Assembly (NCBI GenBank): GCA_022823665.1
Contig: JAJEHN010000017.1
Location: 47,501 to 111,500 of the forward strand
Origin: Thermoanaerobaculia bacterium
GTDB taxonomy: Bacteria > Acidobacteriota > Thermoanaerobaculia > Multivoradales > Multivoraceae
Length of the DNA stretch: 64,000 bases
Direction: 5' to 3'
This document shows positions 45,605-55,630 of the stretch, one piece after another (position 1 is the stretch's first letter; each line of letters opens with the position of its first letter). The notes under the pieces are model-generated. The model had not been told where the DNA came from. It saw only the letters and a list, made by a program, of their open reading frames with translations, and ran no database searches. The translations under genes and the position numbers were made by a program.

Positions 45605-48180
45605 CAGGTTCCCCGCGCCGCGCGCCGCCGCCAGCCGAGCGCCACCAGAGCCGGCAGCAGCGTGATCGAGACCAGCGCCGTGGCGACCGCGCCGAGGATG
45701 GCGACGATGCCCATCGAACGAAGTCCCGGGTAGTGCGACAGCGCCAGCGAGCCGAAGCCGACGCTGGTCGACGCCGCGGCGAGCACGATCGCCTTCCCGG
45801 TCTCGCCCAGGCCGGCGACCAGGCGGTCACTCTGAAGCGCCTCCGGCCCGGAACCGATCTCGCGCCAGCGGTGCACCATGTGCACACCGTAGTCCACGCC
45901 GATGCCGATGATCATCGTGACGACGAAGACGTTGAAGAAGTTCATGTCGATCCCGGCCAGGACCATGATCCCGAGCATCCATACGACCCCGACCGACAAC
46001 GGCAGCAGGGACAGCAGGGTGCTCAGCAGCCAGCGATAGTCCAGGAAGAGAAGCAGCGCCACCAGGACGAAGCCGATGATCGACGCGGTCACGGCGTCGA
46101 CCCGGATGCCGTTCCGGAGCCTCTCGCCCACCACGTTGACGCCCGACAGCGCCGCCTGCGGACCGAGGCGCTCGACGATCTCCGAAGCCCCGGGCGGCGC
46201 GCTGCGGCGCCACTGGCCCGGCGGCGGATACAGGTAGACGACGAGCTTGCGCTCGTCCGGGTTCCGGCTCATGTAGCGCTCCAGCAACCGGCTTATCCGC
46301 GGGTCGGCACGGAGCGAGGACAGCGTCACCGTCGTTCGGTCCGCCGCGGCGTCAGCCAGGAGGTCGATGCCCGCCTGGAACGGCGCCGCCCGAAGACCCT
46401 CCCCTGTCGCGTACCGCTCGAACAGGGACTGCAGCCGCTGCCGCTCGAAGAGGTCCCGGCGCTCGTCCAGCCACTCGTGTGCCGCCGCCTGCCGGGCTGG
46501 CAGCGGAACCAGGCTGCCGATGCCGTTCACGCCGGTCAGGATGCCGCTGTCGACCAGGGCTCCGGCCTCCTCTTCGGCCCGGTGCGAGAGCTCCATGACT
46601 TCCTGCTCCGTCGCGCCCGAAAGCACGACCATCGTCGGCCGGAGCCCCGAGCCGAAGTACTCGGAGACCTCGTCCTCGACCTCGACGCCCGGGTTCCCCT
46701 CCGGGCGGAGCTCCCGGATCGCGTCCTCGAACTCCAGCCGGGGAGCGATCGCGCCGGCGGCCGCGGTGACCGCCACGCAGCAGCAGATCACGGCGACCGG
46801 CCGCTCGAAGCTCCAGCGCACGAGGCGGCGAGCGCCCAGCCCATGGAGAACCAGCCGGGGCTGCCTTCCCGAAGCCGGGCGGTGGTCTTCCCGCCAGGCG
46901 AGCATGGCCGGCAGCAGCAGGAGCACCGAGACCATGCAGAACAGGATGCCGGTGCCGGTCAGCAGGCCCATCTGGCGAAGCCCCACGAAGTCGGTCACCA
47001 GGAACGCGTAGAACGTCGCCGCCGTGGTGATCGCGCCGGTCCAGACCGCCCTGCCCGAGGAGCGGCTCATCGCGACCAGCGCCGCTTCCAGGCCGGCGCC
47101 CCGGCGCCGTTCCTCGACGTAGCGGCCGTAGGAGACGATGACGAAGTCGATCCCGAGACCGACCAGTAGCGCCGCGAAGCCGCTGGTCAGCGCGTTCAGC
47201 TCACCCAGCACCGTGCCGGCGAAGCCGAAGGCGAGCACCAGGCCGAAGGCGAGCGGAACGAAGGCATAGGCGATGAGGCCGACACGCCGGAACGCGAGAG
47301 CGAACAGGAGCAGGACGCCGATCAGCGAAGTGGCCATGTTCGAGATCAGCCCCGTCACGATCGTGCCCGCGTCCGAGACCGCCGTCACATAGGTGCCGCC
47401 GAAGGCGACCTCGGGGAGCGGCAGCAGTTCGCCGTCCCGGTCCTCGCCTCCGATCTCGGGCCAGCGCCTTTCGAGGTCGGCGGCCAGGGCTTCCACCTCC
47501 GCCAGCAGCCGGCGGCCGAACTCGACCTCCTGCGCCGGTTCGGCCGGCCGCGCGATCAGGAGCGCGCGCGACCGGTCGTCGGACAGGAAGTAGCCCGTCG
47601 CCCAGTCGAAGGGCGGGCCGCCGCGGGTGAGTTCGAACTGATCGAGGAACACCTCGTGGATGCCCAGCGGATCGAGCAGGAACAGTTCGCGAAGCGCCAG
47701 GCCCTCCGGCGTGGCCAGCCGGCGGCTCAGCTCCTCGACCTTGCGCCTGAGCCCGTCATCGGTCAGCCGACTCGCCACCTCCTCGCGCCCCTTCTCGTCG
47801 AGATAGACGAACGCGTGGGCGAAGAAGGTCTCGGCCAGCTCCTCCACATCCAGGGTGTAGTCGACGTAATCGATCTCCTCGAGCGCCTCCATCGAGGAGC
47901 CGAGCTCCTCCACGAACGACAGGTACGGATCGAGCGGCACGTCCGGCGGCATCCGGACCAGGACGAGCAGGTAGTCCAGGCTGCCGAAGTCCTCGATGGT
48001 CGACCGGAAGGTCGTGACCACCGGGTCGTCCTTCGGCAGCAGGTTCAGGATCTCCGTGTCGAAGCGGAGTCGCGTCGCCGACCACACGGAGAGGACGACC
48101 AGCACGGCCCCGGCCAGGAACACGGCCCGATGGCGGCGCCGGGCGAAGGCGGCCAGCCAGGCCAGGACGGACTGGATCAT
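45604..48180 (-). CDS. RND superfamily exporter (MMPL/HpnN-like)
   Basis: An 858-residue protein with two similar halves, each with one N-terminal membrane helix, a large periplasmic loop and a five-helix bundle (ALLVGLGIDFVIVSYGRYVEE in half one, MIIGIGVDYGVHMVHRW in half two). The conserved Gly-Ile-Asp-type motif of MMPL proteins is seen in both. HpnN-type relatives move hopanoids or lipids to the outer membrane; the cargo here is not known. It is co-oriented and overlapping with ffh. Confidence 0.85.
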   Translation of the reverse strand: MIQSVLAWLAAFARRRHRAVFLAGAVLVVLSVWSATRLRFDTEILNLLPKDDPVVTTFRSTIEDFGSLDYLLVLVRMPPDVPLDPYLSFVEELGSSMEALEEIDYVDYTLDVEELAETFFAHAFVYLDEKGREEVASRLTDDGLRRKVEELSRRLATPEGLALRELFLLDPLGIHEVFLDQFELTRGGPPFDWATGYFLSDDRSRALLIARPAEPAQEVEFGRRLLAEVEALAADLERRWPEIGGEDRDGELLPLPEVAFGGTYVTAVSDAGTIVTGLISNMATSLIGVLLLFALAFRRVGLIAYAFVPLAFGLVLAFGFAGTVLGELNALTSGFAALLVGLGIDFVIVSYGRYVEERRRGAGLEAALVAMSRSSGRAVWTGAITTAATFYAFLVTDFVGLRQMGLLTGTGILFCMVSVLLLLPAMLAWREDHRPASGRQPRLVLHGLGARRLVRWSFERPVAVICCCVAVTAAAGAIAPRLEFEDAIRELRPEGNPGVEVEDEVSEYFGSGLRPTMVVLSGATEQEVMELSHRAEEEAGALVDSGILTGVNGIGSLVPLPARQAAAHEWLDERRDLFERQRLQSLFERYATGEGLRAAPFQAGIDLLADAAADRTTVTLSSLRADPRISRLLERYMSRNPDERKLVVYLYPPPGQWRRSAPPGASEIVERLGPQAALSGVNVVGERLRNGIRVDAVTASIIGFVLVALLLFLDYRWLLSTLLSLLPLSVGVVWMLGIMVLAGIDMNFFNVFVVTMIIGIGVDYGVHMVHRWREIGSGPEALQSDRLVAGLGETGKAIVLAAASTSVGFGSLALSHYPGLRSMGIVAILGAVATALVSITLLPALVALGWRRRAARGT

Positions 48181-48235
48181 GGCCGCCGCCCCGCGCCGGC
48201 GAGAGGCAGCGCGGGCGCGGCCGGGGAGCGCACCG

Positions 48236-48850
48236 TCATTGCTCCGGGGATGCCCCGAACGCTTCGAGCACCCGCCGGCCGTTGCGCACGAAGTACTCGA
48301 TGCCGGAGTAGAGCGTCGCGACCAGGGCCACCCACAGCGACACGGGCGCCAGCAGGTCGAACGAACCGAGCTGGTCCGAGATGATCAGCAGCGAGATGGC
48401 GACGATCTGGGTCACCGTCTTCACCTTGCCGGCGAAGCTCGCCGCGAGGACGACGTCCTGGGCCGCCGCCAGCGAACGCAGCGACGAGACGGCGAACTCG
48501 CGCGCGATGACGACGACCACCATCCAGGCGGGCGCGAGACCGAGACCGACCAGGGAGATGAAGGCGGCCGAGGTGAGGATCTTGTCCGCCGCCGGGTCGA
48601 GCAGCTTGCCGAGCGCGGTCACCTCCTTGCGCCGGCGGGCCAGGAAGCCGTCCAGGAAGTCGGTCAGCGAAGCCACCAGGAACAGACCCAGGCCGATGAA
48701 CTCCCGGCCCTCGATCTGCGTCAGCAGGACGACGACGAGCAACGGGACGATCAGGATACGGCTGAGCGTCAGCGCGTTCGGCACGTTGAGCCCGGCGCGC
48801 AGCAACGCCCCCGTCGCGGGCCGCTGCCGTTCCGCTTCCCGCCCGGTCAC
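48236..48850 (-). CDS. pgsA: CDP-diacylglycerol--glycerol-3-phosphate 3-phosphatidyltransferase
   Basis: Makes phosphatidylglycerol phosphate at the inner membrane. The 204 residues have NVPNALTLSRILIVPLL and the CDP-alcohol signature spread over SLTDFLDGFLARRRKEVTALGKLLDPAADK (D-G-x2-A-R-x8-G-x3-D-x3-D), which is intact, plus several membrane segments. A GTG at 48850 is the start, with GGAGG 8 bases ahead. The open frame extends far upstream into alaS, but this is shadow. Confidence 0.93.
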   Translation of the reverse strand: MTGREAERQRPATGALLRAGLNVPNALTLSRILIVPLLVVVLLTQIEGREFIGLGLFLVASLTDFLDGFLARRRKEVTALGKLLDPAADKILTSAAFISLVGLGLAPAWMVVVVIAREFAVSSLRSLAAAQDVVLAASFAGKVKTVTQIVAISLLIISDQLGSFDLLAPVSLWVALVATLYSGIEYFVRNGRRVLEAFGASPEQ

Positions 48851-48870
48851 GTTTCCTGCCTCCGGCACCC

Positions 48871-51516
48871 TTAGGAGTTCGCGCCGCTCAGGCTGTCTTC
48901 GATGAGCCGTTCGGCGGCGGCGAAGGCGGAGGTCAGGTTCTCGGCCCGGCCTCCGGCCTGGGCGAAGTCGCGGCGGCCGCCGCCGCTGCCCGAGATCGCC
49001 GAGCCCATGGCGCGAGCCACCGCCGCCGCGTCGATCCGGTCCTGGAGGTCCTTCGTCACCGAGGCGACGAGCTTCACCTTGCCGTCGTCCCGGGCGCCGA
49101 GCACGACGACGCCGGATCCAAGACGGCCCCGCAGGACATCGGCGAGGCTGCGAAGCTCGCCCACGTTCGAGGCCGGCACCTCGCGCAGGACGACGTCGAC
49201 GCCGCGAATGGACCGCGTGTCGCCGCCGTCTTCCTGACCGGGAGCCGGCTTGCCCCCGCCGGCGAGCACGCCGAGCCTGAGCTGGGACAGTTCCCGTTCG
49301 ACCTCGCGCAGCCTCTCCTTGAGCGCCTTCACCTCGGCCGCGGCGTGTTCTCCGTCGGCGCCGATCTCGCGTTCCAGTGTCGCCAGCAGGTGCGCCTGGC
49401 TCCGGCGCAACCGGTCGGCGCGGTCGCCGGCGAGCGCCTCGATCCGGCGCACGCCCGCGGCAACGCCGCGCTCGCCGACCAGGGCCACCGGGCCGATCTC
49501 GCCCGTGTTGCCGACGTGACAACCGCCGCAGAGTTCGAGGCTGAACCCCGGCACCTCGACGGTGCGCACCCGGTCGCCATACTTCTCGCCGAACAGGGCC
49601 ATCGCGCCGGCCGCCACCGCCTCGTCGTAGGAACGCTCGCCGATCTCGAGCGGCACGGCACGCCGCACCCACTCGTTGACCGTGTCCTCGATCGCCTCCT
49701 GCTGCTCCCCGGTGACCGGCGCGCCGTGTGTGAAGTCGAAACGCAGCCTGTCCGGGTGGACCAGGGAACCCGCCTGGCGCACGCCCGTACCGAGGTGCTG
49801 GCGCAGGGCGGCGTGGAGGAGGTGGGTGGCGGTGTGGTGACGCTGGGCTGACTCTCTCTTCTCGCGGTCTACGCGCAGTTCGACGCGGGCGCCGACTTCG
49901 ATCGCACCCTCGGCGACCTCGATCCGGTGAACCGTCAGTTCTCCATCCTTGAAGGTGTCCAGGACGCGGGCTTCGTCGCCATTCGAAGTCAGGAGACCGA
50001 CATCGCCGACTTGTCCGCCAGACTCCGCGTAGAAGGGAGTCTGATCGAACACCGCAAGACCGGCGCCATTCAATCCTGCGACGGACTCGCCCTCCGCCGT
50101 TCGAAGATCGACCACCCGGGCATCCAGTTCGAGGTCCCGATAACCCGTGAACCTGGTCGCGGCCAGGTTCCCGCCGAACCTGGGGCGCGTAGCCATCGCA
50201 CTTCCACCGAGGCTCTGCGCCCGCGAGCGCTCCCGCTGCTCCGCCAGCGCCGCCTCGAAGCCCGCCTCGTCGATCGCGAACTGCTCCTCCTCGGCAATCT
50301 CGCGCACCGTCTCGATCGGCAGGCCGAACGTGTCGTACAACCGGAACGTGGCCTCACCGTCGAGCACCGAGCGACCCGCGGCGCGCGCCTCCTCGATCGC
50401 CTGCTGGACCCTGCCCGCGCCGACCGCGACCGTCTCCAGGAAGCGGGTCTCCTCGGCGGTCACCGTCGCCGAGGACGGCTCGCGGGCCTTCTCCAGTTCC
50501 GGATAGTGGCCGGCGAAGGTCTCCTCGAGCGAGGGCAGGAGAGAGGCCAGGAACGGCTCCTCGAAGCCGAGCTTCATGCCGTGGCGCGAAGCGCGGCGGA
50601 GGAGCCGGCGCAGCACGTAGCCGCGGCCCTCGTTGCTCGGCAACACCCCGTCCGCGAGCAGGAAGCCGACCGCCCGGAGATGGTCGGCCACGACCCGCAT
50701 CGACACGTCCGCCTCAGGATCGCGGCCGTACTCGCTCCCCGCCGTACCGGCCACCGCGGTCAGAATCATCCCGAACAGGTCCGTGTCGTAGTTCGAGTCG
50801 ACGCCCTGGAGCACAGCGGCCACCCTCTCGAGACCCGCGCCGGTGTCGATCGACGGGTTCGGCAGCGGCTCGCTCCGGCCGTCCTCGTGGCGCTCGAACT
50901 GCATGAAGACGAGGTTCCAGATCTCGAGATAGCGGCCCGAGTCGGATCCCTCGTCGAAGCCGACTTCGGGCAGTTCCGGCGCGGTATCGACGAAGATCTC
51001 GCTGCAGGGACCGCAGGGTCCGGTCTCGCCCATCGCCCAGAAGTTGTCCTTCTCGCCGCAACGCAGGACACGCTCCGGCGGCAGGCCGGAGATCCGCAGC
51101 CACAGGTCCTCGGCCTCGTCGTCGTCCTCGAACACGGTGGCGAACAGGTGCTCCGGCCTGAGGCCCCAGGGCCCGGTGACCAGCTCCCAGGCCGACGCGA
51201 TCGCCTCTTCCTTGAAGTAGTCGCCGAAGGAGAAGTTCCCCAGCATCTCGAAGAACGTGTGGTGCCGGGGACTGGGCCCGACGTTCTCCAGGTCGTTGTG
51301 TTTCCCGGACACCCTGAGACACTTCTGGGAGGTCACCGCGCGCGGCGAGTCCGGTCGCTCGACGCCGAGGAAGTAGTTCTTGAACTGGACCATCCCGGCG
51401 TTGACGAACAGCAGGGTCGGATCGTCGCGCGGCACGAGGGGCGAACTCGCCACCTCCGCGTGTCCGCGGCCTGCGTAGAAGTCGATGAAGCTGCGCCTGA
51501 TGTCCCGACTCAACAT
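48871..51516 (-). CDS. alaS: Alanyl-tRNA synthetase
   Basis: Class II synthetase, 881 residues. FFEMLGNFSFGDYFK and ETGPCGPCSEIFVD are in the aminoacylation core; the editing domain has HHTATHLLHAAL and ELCGGCHVGNTGEIG; a C-terminal DHHA1-like oligomer domain ends the chain. The start overlaps recX by 7 bases. Confidence 0.97.
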   Translation of the reverse strand: MLSRDIRRSFIDFYAGRGHAEVASSPLVPRDDPTLLFVNAGMVQFKNYFLGVERPDSPRAVTSQKCLRVSGKHNDLENVGPSPRHHTFFEMLGNFSFGDYFKEEAIASAWELVTGPWGLRPEHLFATVFEDDDEAEDLWLRISGLPPERVLRCGEKDNFWAMGETGPCGPCSEIFVDTAPELPEVGFDEGSDSGRYLEIWNLVFMQFERHEDGRSEPLPNPSIDTGAGLERVAAVLQGVDSNYDTDLFGMILTAVAGTAGSEYGRDPEADVSMRVVADHLRAVGFLLADGVLPSNEGRGYVLRRLLRRASRHGMKLGFEEPFLASLLPSLEETFAGHYPELEKAREPSSATVTAEETRFLETVAVGAGRVQQAIEEARAAGRSVLDGEATFRLYDTFGLPIETVREIAEEEQFAIDEAGFEAALAEQRERSRAQSLGGSAMATRPRFGGNLAATRFTGYRDLELDARVVDLRTAEGESVAGLNGAGLAVFDQTPFYAESGGQVGDVGLLTSNGDEARVLDTFKDGELTVHRIEVAEGAIEVGARVELRVDREKRESAQRHHTATHLLHAALRQHLGTGVRQAGSLVHPDRLRFDFTHGAPVTGEQQEAIEDTVNEWVRRAVPLEIGERSYDEAVAAGAMALFGEKYGDRVRTVEVPGFSLELCGGCHVGNTGEIGPVALVGERGVAAGVRRIEALAGDRADRLRRSQAHLLATLEREIGADGEHAAAEVKALKERLREVERELSQLRLGVLAGGGKPAPGQEDGGDTRSIRGVDVVLREVPASNVGELRSLADVLRGRLGSGVVVLGARDDGKVKLVASVTKDLQDRIDAAAVARAMGSAISGSGGGRRDFAQAGGRAENLTSAFAAAERLIEDSLSGANS

Positions 51517-52034
51517 GAGCTCTGGCCCTGCGTCTCCCGCTCCGCGCCCGCGTCGTCGGCCGCGTCGAACAGGACGGCGCCAATAGTACGGGGAAGGAAG
51601 CCCCGCCGTTCGAGGTGCCGGGCCAGGGCGGACGCGTCGCGCGCCGGGTGCGTCGCGCGCCAGCGCGCCGCGACCGACCCTGCCCGCTCCAGCTCGTCCT
51701 CGTCGTCCACCGTCTCGAGCGCCGCACTGGCCGCCGCCTCGTCCGCGCCACGCCTCCGCAGATCGAGTTCGAGCCGCCGCCGACCGTAGCCCCGGCGCTT
51801 GAGCGACCGGACGAGCATGTGCGCGGTCTCGCCTTCGTTCAGGTGGCCGCCATCCGTCAGCCGTTCGACCGCGCTCTCCACCTCGGCCGCCGTGTAGCCG
51901 CGCTGCCTGAGCTTCGCGCCCAGTTCGGCCGCGAAGTGCGCGCGCCGCGCCAGCAGATCGAGCGCGCGGTCGTACGCCGGCTTCGGCGCCCGCTTTCGAC
52001 TGGGCGTTTCTCGAGTGGATTGGGAGTTCCGCAC
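51510..52034 (-). CDS. recX: Regulatory protein RecX
   Basis: Small inhibitor of RecA filaments, 174 residues with three-helix repeats (DRALDLLARRAHFAAELGAK and VESAVERLTDGGHLNEGETA). The GTG start has GGAGG 6 bases ahead. In many bacteria the order is recA-recX-alaS; here recX-alaS is kept but recA is not upstream. Confidence 0.88.
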   Translation of the reverse strand: MRNSQSTRETPSRKRAPKPAYDRALDLLARRAHFAAELGAKLRQRGYTAAEVESAVERLTDGGHLNEGETAHMLVRSLKRRGYGRRRLELDLRRRGADEAAASAALETVDDEDELERAGSVAARWRATHPARDASALARHLERRGFLPRTIGAVLFDAADDAGAERETQGQSSC

Positions 52035-52062
52035 GTCATTCCTCCAGCGGAGGATAGCGCCG

Positions 52063-52749
52063 TCACGGCGTCCCGGTCAGGGCAACGGCGAGCGCGGCCA
52101 CCGCGGCCGTCTCTGTCCGCAGCACGCGGGGTCCGAGGTGCGCCGGAATCGCACCGCGCCCGGCCAGTTCCTCCATCTCCCGCTCACTGAACCCGCCCTC
52201 GGGCCCGACCACGACCGCTTCCGCCGATCCCGCGACGGCCATGAACGGCGTCGCGGCGCCGGGATGCAGCGCCACCGACCCGGCCCCGATCGGCGCCTCT
52301 CCGAGCGGGACGGGCGCGCCGATCTCGGGCAACCAGGCGCCGCCGCTCTGTTCGAGCGCCGACTTCGCGACCCGGCGCTGCCGCTCCAGAGCCCGTTCCG
52401 GCAAGAAACGGCTGGTGCGCTCCGAGACGAGCCACCGCAGTTCGCGCAATCCCAGTTCCGTCGCTTTCTCGACCAGCCAGGCCGCCCGCTCCGGCCGCAC
52501 GGCGGCCACGAACAGCGACACGCGCCGGGGCGGCTCGAACACCGGCGCCGCTTCCCTGACCCGCAGGACCGCCCGCCGCGCGGTCACCTCGTCCACCACC
52601 GACCAGCGAGCGGAGCCGCGACCGTCGACGAGGCGCACCCGGTCGCCGACCTTCAGCCGGCGCGCACGGAACAGATGGCGGTAGTCGGCGCCTTCGACCT
52701 CGACCGTTCCACGGGCGAGATCAGAGGCTTCGGCCAGCAGGTGGATCAT
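52063..52749 (-). CDS. rsmE: 16S rRNA (uracil-1498-N3) methyltransferase RsmE
   Basis: SPOUT methyltransferase of 228 residues. It has a PUA-like N-terminus (YRHLFRARRLKVGDRVRL), VEKATELGLREL and the knot VVVGPEGGFSEREME plus LGPRVLRTETAAVAAL. It follows dnaJ after 10 bases, a common neighbour. Confidence 0.93.
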   Translation of the reverse strand: MIHLLAEASDLARGTVEVEGADYRHLFRARRLKVGDRVRLVDGRGSARWSVVDEVTARRAVLRVREAAPVFEPPRRVSLFVAAVRPERAAWLVEKATELGLRELRWLVSERTSRFLPERALERQRRVAKSALEQSGGAWLPEIGAPVPLGEAPIGAGSVALHPGAATPFMAVAGSAEAVVVGPEGGFSEREMEELAGRGAIPAHLGPRVLRTETAAVAALAVALTGTP

Positions 52750-52759
52750 GTCCGAGGGC

Positions 52760-53929
52760 TCAGGCCTCGGAACCTCGCTCCGCCTTCCCGCCGCCGCCGG
52801 CCGCGGGATCCGTGTCCGGCTCATGTCCGGAGAAGAGGTCCTTGACCCGGCTGAACAGGCCGCGGTCGTCGCGGATCGTGCCGCCGCCGTCCCCGGAGAG
52901 TTCGGCCAGCGCCCGCAGGTGCTCGAGCTCATCCTCGGAGAGGTCCCGCGGCCTCGGCACGTTGAGCCGCACCTCGACGACGTGGTTCCCCCGGCCGCGG
53001 CCATCGATCCGGGGAATTCCCTCGGACCGCAGCACGAAGGTCGAACCGTGCTCGGTCGCCGGCGGAACCTCCAGCTCGGACGTGCCGTGGAGTGTCTCCA
53101 CCTCCACCGTGCAACCCAGGACCGCCTGCGGAAAACCGATCGTGACCGAGCTCAGGACGTCGGCATCGCGCCGGCTGAACCGTTCGTGCGGCTCGACTCC
53201 GATCACCACGTAGAGGTCGCCCGGCGGGCCGCCGTTCCGGCCGTGCTCCCCCTCGCCTGGAAGTCGGAGGCGGGACCCCGTATCGACGCCGGCGGGCACC
53301 CGAACCTGGATCGAGCGCTGCCGCTCGCTCCGCCCCTGGCCCCGGCAGTCGCCGCAGGGATCCCGAATGACGCTCCCCGCCCCGCGGCAGTCGGGACACG
53401 TGCGGGCCACGGAGAAGAACCCCTGGCTGTACTGCACCTGGCCGCGGCCGCCGCACATGCGGCAGGCGGTTGGACCGGACCCGGGGGCCGCGCCGCTGCC
53501 GCCGCAAGTGTCGCAGCGCTCGAGCCGCGGAATGCGCAGCTTCGGCTCCACTCCGAAGGCCGCCTCCTCGAACGAGATCCGCAGGTCGTAGCGAAGATCC
53601 GCGCCCGCGCGCCGGCGGCGGCCGCTGCTGCGACCGCCGAAGCCGAAGACGTCTCCCAGGATGTCGGAGAAGTCGGCGAAGATCGTGGGGTCGAAGCCGC
53701 CGCCCCCCGGAGTGGCCTGGTGCCCGAAGCGGTCGTAGCGTTGCCGCTTGTCGGCATCCGAGAGCACCGCGTACGCGTCGGCCGCCTCCTTGAACTTCTC
53801 CTCGGCGGCGCTGTCGCCCGGGTTGCGATCGGGGTGGTAGCGGACGGCCAGCTTGCGATACGCCGACTTGATCTCCTGCAGGGTTGCCGAACGGTCGAGG
53901 CCCAGGACCTCGTAGTGGTCGCGCGGCAT
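52760..53929 (-). CDS. dnaJ: Chaperone protein DnaJ
   Basis: Hsp40 partner that stimulates DnaK. In 389 residues: J domain with YRKLAVRYHPDRNPGD (HPD motif), a Gly/Phe region, four CxxCxGxG-type zinc repeats (CDTCGGSG, CRMCGGRG, CPDCRGAG, CGDCRGQG) and the C-terminal substrate domain. The ATG at 53929 has GAGG 6 bases ahead; a GTG one codon earlier is less likely. dnaK is not in this cluster. Confidence 0.96.
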   Translation of the reverse strand: MPRDHYEVLGLDRSATLQEIKSAYRKLAVRYHPDRNPGDSAAEEKFKEAADAYAVLSDADKRQRYDRFGHQATPGGGGFDPTIFADFSDILGDVFGFGGRSSGRRRRAGADLRYDLRISFEEAAFGVEPKLRIPRLERCDTCGGSGAAPGSGPTACRMCGGRGQVQYSQGFFSVARTCPDCRGAGSVIRDPCGDCRGQGRSERQRSIQVRVPAGVDTGSRLRLPGEGEHGRNGGPPGDLYVVIGVEPHERFSRRDADVLSSVTIGFPQAVLGCTVEVETLHGTSELEVPPATEHGSTFVLRSEGIPRIDGRGRGNHVVEVRLNVPRPRDLSEDELEHLRALAELSGDGGGTIRDDRGLFSRVKDLFSGHEPDTDPAAGGGGKAERGSEA

Positions 53930-53937
53930 CACGTGCC

Positions 53938-54576
53938 TCAGGCGCCGCCGCCCGTCGCCGCGTCCGCCTCGGTTCCGGCGTCGTCCTCGACGCCGGCTTC
54001 CCGGGAAGCCGCCGGCGCGGCCGGAACCGCGACCCGGACCATCGCCGCGCGCAGCAGCCGCGACTCCATCATGTAGCCGGTCTGCAACTCCTGCACGACA
54101 GTGGGCTCCTCGACCTCGGCGCTCTCTTCCCGCGCCACCGCCTGGTGGACGTTCGGATCGAAGGGGGCGTTCACGCCCTCCACCGGCTCGACGGCGAACC
54201 GTCGCAGGAGGTCCGCCATCTGACGCCGGATCATCTCGACGCCGGCGCGCAGGTCGTCCGCCGATGCCTCCGCCTGGAGCGCCCGGTCCAGGTTATCGAC
54301 CACGCCGAGGAACTCGCGCAGCGGGCCGGCGGCCGTGTTCCACCGCGACTCGAGCCGCTCCCGCTCGGCGCGCTTGCGCAGGTTGTCGAACTCGGCCGCG
54401 GCGCGCCGCAGCCGGTCGACTTCCTCGCTCGCCGCGGCGAGTTCGGCCCGAAGCTCGCTCTCGACATCCGGCGCGCCGCCGTCACGATCCGCCGGGGTCT
54501 CCTCGCCCGCGACCGTCCCGTCGCGGCCCTGGTCCTCCACGTGAGAGTCCGGGCTCTCCTTCGCCTCGATCGTCAT
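53938..54576 (-). CDS. grpE: Nucleotide exchange factor GrpE
   Basis: Releases ADP from DnaK. The 212-residue protein has an acidic tail-like N-terminus, a coiled coil (EEVDRLRRAAAEFDNLRKRA) and the beta domain (NAPFDPNVHQAVAREES; ELQTGYMMESRLLRAAMVRV). It lies between hrcA and dnaJ. Confidence 0.94.
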   Translation of the reverse strand: MTIEAKESPDSHVEDQGRDGTVAGEETPADRDGGAPDVESELRAELAAASEEVDRLRRAAAEFDNLRKRAERERLESRWNTAAGPLREFLGVVDNLDRALQAEASADDLRAGVEMIRRQMADLLRRFAVEPVEGVNAPFDPNVHQAVAREESAEVEEPTVVQELQTGYMMESRLLRAAMVRVAVPAAPAASREAGVEDDAGTEADAATGGGA

Positions 54577-54589
54577 CTCTTGAGTCCCG

Positions 54590-55630
54590 TTACAGCCGCC
54601 GGGTCAGAGCCTCGGACAGGCGTTCGCCCAGGTAGTTCACCAGGGGCACCATCCGCGGATACTCCATGCGCGCCGGCCCGACGACCGCGACCGATCCGGC
54701 CACGCCGTCGCCCGCCTTGTAGCTCCGCACGACGAGGCCGAAGCCGAGCTCCTCGGTGAGCCTCGAATCCTGGCCCAGGACCACCCGCACGCCGTCGGCG
54801 TCGAGGCAGCGGTTGAGCAGGCCGGCCAGCCGGGCGCGCTCGGCGAACATCTGGAACATCCCCTCGATCCGCGACATGCCGGGCCCCGCATCGAACAGGC
54901 TGTGCGTCCCGTCCACCACGAGCGAAGGTGTGTGGCCGATGTTCATGCCGTCCCGGGCGAGCTCGATCGCCCGCCGCAGCAGCTCGTCGAGCCGTGCGCG
55001 CTCGTCGCTCATCAGCCGCAGCAGCTCTTCCCGGATCTCGAAGAGGGTCCGCCCGCTGTAGTTCTCGGTCAGGTAGTTCGAAATGCGCACGAGGTCTTCG
55101 CGCGGGATCGGCTCGTCCGTGACGACGAGCTTGTTCTCGACGAAGCCTGTCTCGGCGACCACCACGCAGAGCACCTTGCGACCACTGAGCGGCACGAACT
55201 CGATCGCCTTCATCACCGCCGAACCGAGCGCGGGAGTCAGGACGACGCCGACGTGGTGGGAGAGCTGGGAGAGCAGCCGCGACGTCTCCTCGGTCAGTTC
55301 CTGGCCGGTACTCCCGGCGGTCGTCAGCCGGTCGTCGATCAGCCGCCGGTCGTCGTCGCTCACGACCTGCGCCGACATCAGGTCGTCGATGAAGAGGTGG
55401 AAGCCGGCCTCGGTCGGCAACCGGCCCGCCGAGACGTGCGGCTGGCGCAGGTAGCCCATGTCCTCCAGGTCCGCCATCACGTTGCGGATCGTGGCGGCGG
55501 ACAACTGGATCTGGCGGTCCTTGGCGACCCTCCGCGAGGACACGGGTTCACCCGACGACAGATACGTCTGGATGACCTCCCGGAGAATCTCGCGGTCCCG
55601 GTCGCTGAGCTGGTCGTTGACGCGGCTCAT
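54590..55630 (-). CDS. hrcA: Heat-inducible transcription repressor HrcA
   Basis: Represses class I heat-shock genes with help of GroEL. The 346 residues have the winged helix (REILREVIQTYLSSGEPVSS and SAATIRNVMADLEDMGYL) and GAF-like domain. It heads hrcA-grpE-dnaJ. TAGAAT 9 bases before the ATG looks like a -10. No CIRCE sequence (TTAGCACTC and its complement) is seen upstream. Confidence 0.94.
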   Translation of the reverse strand: MSRVNDQLSDRDREILREVIQTYLSSGEPVSSRRVAKDRQIQLSAATIRNVMADLEDMGYLRQPHVSAGRLPTEAGFHLFIDDLMSAQVVSDDDRRLIDDRLTTAGSTGQELTEETSRLLSQLSHHVGVVLTPALGSAVMKAIEFVPLSGRKVLCVVVAETGFVENKLVVTDEPIPREDLVRISNYLTENYSGRTLFEIREELLRLMSDERARLDELLRRAIELARDGMNIGHTPSLVVDGTHSLFDAGPGMSRIEGMFQMFAERARLAGLLNRCLDADGVRVVLGQDSRLTEELGFGLVVRSYKAGDGVAGSVAVVGPARMEYPRMVPLVNYLGERLSEALTRRL

